The notes below the pieces were generated by a model. That model was not told the origin of the DNA. It did not search any database and saw only the letters and a program-made list of their open reading frames with translations. A stretch of 64,000 nt of DNA from Mycobacterium sp. (GTDB lineage Bacteria; Actinomycetota; Actinomycetes; Mycobacteriales; Mycobacteriaceae). The position numbers and the translations under genes were made by a program. The first letter of the stretch is position 1. Every line of letters begins with the position of its first letter. The stretch is from positions 124,001 through 188,000 of the forward strand of contig NZ_PKEK01000041.1 of assembly GCF_002863225.1 (NCBI RefSeq). The letters are read 5' to 3'. This document shows, piece after piece, positions 63,809 to 64,000 of this stretch.

Positions 63809-64000
63809 AGTGCTGTCCTCTCGTCTGAGCGCGGCGTCGCACGAGCCTTCCGGCCGGCCCGCCGCAGGGCTGCAGTCATTGTGGAGCCGGGGTGTGAACG
63901 GAGCGGAAACGCCACGTGACAACGTCGTCGACGATTGGCGCCACGGTGCGAAAAATAGTGATCGACCAGCGCAACAGTGGTTGCGGGTGGCTGGCGGTGG

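Noticed and set aside
63809-64000. Possible gene at the right edge
   Set aside because: Short open frames only, Arg/Pro-rich, with no ribosome site or recognisable sequence.

Overview
The window is high-GC actinobacterial DNA from a mycobacterium, most likely a non-tuberculous, Mycolicibacterium-type species. The evidence is the MmpL, PapA and FAAL-type FadD lipid genes, the mycobacterial style of short gene overlaps (ATGA, GTGA), frequent GTG starts, a LexA box on a DUF222-HNH gene, and long collinearity, in reversed orientation, with the M. tuberculosis block Rv2415c-Rv2388c (comEA, comEC, holA, rpsT, Rv2411c-2409c, Rv2406c, Rv2405, lepA, lppR, subI-cysTWA, che1, cysH, sirA, hemN). Non-tuberculous features are a trehalose polyphleate locus, a full cobalamin cluster that includes cobF, and a cassette of three secreted paralogues.

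Layout. (1) 1-17.8 kb: a five-gene trehalose polyphleate (TPP) type locus: fadD (cut by the window edge), a secreted PE-PPE-fold acyltransferase, mmpL10 and papA3 on the minus strand, divergent from one 3704-residue bimodular PKS. A strong bidirectional hairpin closes it. (2) 17.9-20.6 kb: a minus-strand operon of two acyl-CoA dehydrogenase subunits and an F420/PPOX-type oxidoreductase. (3) 20.7-29.4 kb: housekeeping block: comEA-comEC-holA, convergent rpsT separated by a 55-bp tandem repeat, the ATP-grasp / alpha-E / transglutaminase operon, a CBS protein and a PemK/MazF-fold protein. (4) 29.4-34.4 kb: three uncharacterised secreted paralogues, each in its own unit of matching promoter, matching structured leader, gene and identical terminator. 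(5) 34.4-37.0 kb: lepA, which has no ATG/GTG/TTG start and seems to begin at ATC, and lppR. (6) 37.0-51.5 kb: aerobic cobalamin cluster, with cobG-H-IJ-M and chlID-cobO-cobB on the plus strand and cobL and cobN-F-K on the minus strand. Two cobalamin riboswitches sit in front of chlID and cobN. CobG lacks its Fe-S-binding C-terminus. (7) 51.5-59.9 kb: sulfate assimilation: subI-cysT-cysW-cysA (uptake) and sirA-cysH-che1 (reduction to sulfide, with chelation for siroheme). Each operon is preceded by a short Cys-rich ORF that looks like a cysteine-responsive attenuator. (8) 60-64 kb: hemW, an SOS-controlled DUF222-HNH gene, an O-methyltransferase and a small hypothetical gene.

How the parts fit: the sulfate genes feed siroheme and sulfite reduction and probably share sirohydrochlorin/precorrin-2 chemistry with the neighbouring cobalamin genes (che1 is a CbiX-type chelatase). 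Cobalamin genes are switched by B12 and sulfur genes by cysteine supply, both at RNA level. The least understood region is the three-gene secreted cassette at 29.6-34.4 kb.
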